From Candidatus Dadabacteria bacterium (GTDB taxonomy: Bacteria > Desulfobacterota_D > UBA1144 > Nemesobacterales > UBA2774), in the NCBI GenBank assembly GCA_004356555.1, contig SMWY01000007.1, positions 1 to 6,875 on the forward strand: a stretch of DNA of 6,875 bases, given 5' to 3'. The translations under genes were made by a program, and so were the position numbers. The notes beneath the pieces were generated by a model. That model saw only the letters and a list, made by a program, of their open reading frames with translations, made no database searches and was not told where the DNA came from. Shown piece after piece: positions 5,572-6,875 of the stretch (position 1 is the first letter of the stretch; each line of letters starts with the position of its first letter).

Positions 5572-5578
5572 AAAGGAG
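5572..5578 (+). promoter_or_regulatory. Ribosome binding site of the nitroreductase-like gene
   Basis: AAAGGAG lies 6 nt before the ATG at 5585-5587. It is close to ideal and sets the start of the long 3'-incomplete gene. Confidence 0.8.
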
Positions 5579-5584
5579 AATTCT

Positions 5585-6875
5585 ATGGGTATTCCTGAGG
5601 GACTCAATGTAGCTCTTAACTTCGGATTTATGGATTCTATATTTACCCGTCGTTCGAGACGGTTTGGTCTCGGTATGGAAATAAATGATGGGACGTTAAA
5701 ACACAAATCTGAGCATAAGCCCGTGCCTCTTACCGAGCTTGAAGAGGCGTTTTTGATCTGGTCGGGCACTGGGATGACGGGACTATCTTTAGGGGACTTA
5801 CCCCGTACAGGGATATCATGGCTATTTCAGTGGACCGGAAGGAGCTGGCCCTGCTCATGCAATTCCCATTCAACTGAGCTTTTTTACACAAATGATAACG
5901 GCGTCTACATGGTGAAGCTCCAAGACATGATGCCAGAGCCAGGAGAAATCTCTATCTTCCCTGGAAAATCCGAACAAGAAAAACTGGACAAGGTTCTTAA
6001 TTTGTTTAGAAGCAGTTTAGTCAAGCTTGAGGATAAAAGAGCCGATCTTCCCAAGGGGGAACCCGGGCTATTTGATTTTAACGCGTGGAACTGCAATAAA
6101 CCGGGTACAACATTTTTTGTGCCTGTTACAAACACAACGATTGAGTACATGGTGCTTTTATTTATTTACTTTGGTGAGAAGTATGCTTTTAATATCGTAG
6201 ATGAGCTTAACGGCGGCCGCTCATGCGGGCTCGATAAATGGATAGAAAAGGGATATATAAGGAAGGATGTAGAACTGTCACTCTTTGATTTAGAATTAAG
6301 AGTGCTTACGACATTAAACGTCGAGCAGGCGTTTATCTGCCAAAATATGAACCTTGCGCTCCAAACTTTAGGACTTGGGGGCTGGGCATTCACAGGGCTA
6401 CTTCCCCATTATGTTCTTGGAGTAGACCCTGAGTATAAGGGGCTTGGTTTTAGGTTTACACATCCGGAGAAAACACTTAGAACCTCTAAACCGCCTGTTC
6501 CGGTGGGGCGAGATGGAACATTTGAAGCCTTGTGTCCTCCTTATGTAGATAATATGAGGGACGCTGTAGACAGGTTTTTACAGCAAAGGGGCCGGTTCTG
6601 GGAAGAGGATAACCCCTACCCTTATAAAGACCCCAAGGAAGTGCTTGCAGACGAGTACCATCCGAGCGAAGTCAGGATAGAGATAGTTAAGGATTTCTGC
6701 TCATATGTTTTTGAGAACTACGGACGCTTTCCAGCTTTCTTGGATCCCATGTTTGCAAGGCTAGTTTTTCAAGCCCACCATCTCGATCTGGATTTCTATG
6801 ATAAGTACTACACCGAAGGAGCATATACAGATGTACATAAGAACCACTTTAAACTCTGGCATCCTGAAATGGACA
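5585..6875 (+). CDS. Large nitroreductase-like protein of unknown function, 3'-incomplete
   Basis: The frame is open from the ATG to the right edge: 430 codons with no stop. It has no signal peptide and is probably cytoplasmic. Near the N-terminus, SIFTRRSRRFGLG (18-30) resembles the flavin-binding RRSxRxF motif that opens nitroreductase-fold enzymes. LTELEEAFLIWSGTGMTG (49-66) resembles their second helix, and EQAFICQNMNLALQTLGLGGW (247-267) resembles the late helix with the LGLG turn. Between and after these are sections not found in the roughly 200-residue family: a conserved-looking piece with GRSWPCSCNSHSTELF (85-100) and TNDNGVY (102-108), and a C-terminal part with FPAFLDPMF (382-390) and HHLDLDFYDKYY (398-409). 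I recall uncharacterised homologues in other bacteria that end soon after a WHP-like motif such as that at 424-426, so little may be missing; this is from memory. A flavin oxidoreductase is the best guess, not proven. The perR-like gene upstream suggests, but does not show, a redox role. Confidence 0.7.
   Translation, partial: MGIPEGLNVALNFGFMDSIFTRRSRRFGLGMEINDGTLKHKSEHKPVPLTELEEAFLIWSGTGMTGLSLGDLPRTGISWLFQWTGRSWPCSCNSHSTELFYTNDNGVYMVKLQDMMPEPGEISIFPGKSEQEKLDKVLNLFRSSLVKLEDKRADLPKGEPGLFDFNAWNCNKPGTTFFVPVTNTTIEYMVLLFIYFGEKYAFNIVDELNGGRSCGLDKWIEKGYIRKDVELSLFDLELRVLTTLNVEQAFICQNMNLALQTLGLGGWAFTGLLPHYVLGVDPEYKGLGFRFTHPEKTLRTSKPPVPVGRDGTFEALCPPYVDNMRDAVDRFLQQRGRFWEEDNPYPYKDPKEVLADEYHPSEVRIEIVKDFCSYVFENYGRFPAFLDPMFARLVFQAHHLDLDFYDKYYTEGAYTDVHKNHFKLWHPEMD

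Noticed and set aside
5470..5584. Promoter for the nitroreductase-like gene
   Set aside because: TATATT at 5546-5551 could be a -10 box, but no acceptable -35 element is at the right distance, so no promoter is called.
5563..6393. Three minus-strand frames (5563-5769, 5905-6150, 6166-6393) opposite the nitroreductase-like gene
   Set aside because: They are short, lack ribosome sites and lie opposite a continuous 430-codon frame with a near-ideal ribosome site and family-like motifs.

Overview
The window looks like an ordinary chromosomal segment of an AT-rich, probably Gram-negative bacterium. No rRNA, tRNA, CRISPR array, insertion sequence or phage gene was seen. The evidence for the organism type is indirect: a futalosine-type menaquinone gene (mqnC), a bacterial ADP-glucose-type glycogen synthase, a KDPG-aldolase family enzyme, a PerR-type Fur regulator, and an exported Trp-rich DUF6600-type protein of the kind I associate with proteobacterial and related Gram-negative genomes. 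A delta-proteobacterial or Desulfobacterota-like lineage, or a neighbouring uncultured phylum, would fit, but I cannot place it firmly.

Layout: (1) 1-618, plus strand: the 3' part of mqnC, cut by the left edge. (2) 622-4854, minus strand, read from right to left: KDPG aldolase (eda-like), then glgA with only 7 bp between them and the glgA ribosome site inside the end of the aldolase gene; then a 227-bp gap; then an exported DUF6600-type protein; then, 54 bp further, an unrecognised 132-residue protein that ends 3 bp from the convergent mqnC stop. (3) 4855-5028: a divergent promoter region between the aldolase gene and a PerR/Fur-family gene. (4) 5029-5469, plus strand: the perR-like regulator. 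(5) 5585-6875, plus strand: a large protein running off the right edge, with a nitroreductase-like N-terminal motif but at least twice the usual length of that family.

How the genes may work together: the aldolase-glgA pair looks like one transcription unit joining central sugar-acid metabolism (Entner-Doudoroff type) with glycogen synthesis. The PerR-like gene probably controls itself through an AT-rich inverted repeat over its promoter. It may also act on the flavoprotein-like gene downstream, which is preceded by a perfect 8-4-8 palindrome; this link is inference. The most unusual items are the large nitroreductase-like protein and the Trp/Tyr/His-rich exported protein. Neither has a function that can be read from the sequence. 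I see no clear new multi-gene defence or mobile system here.
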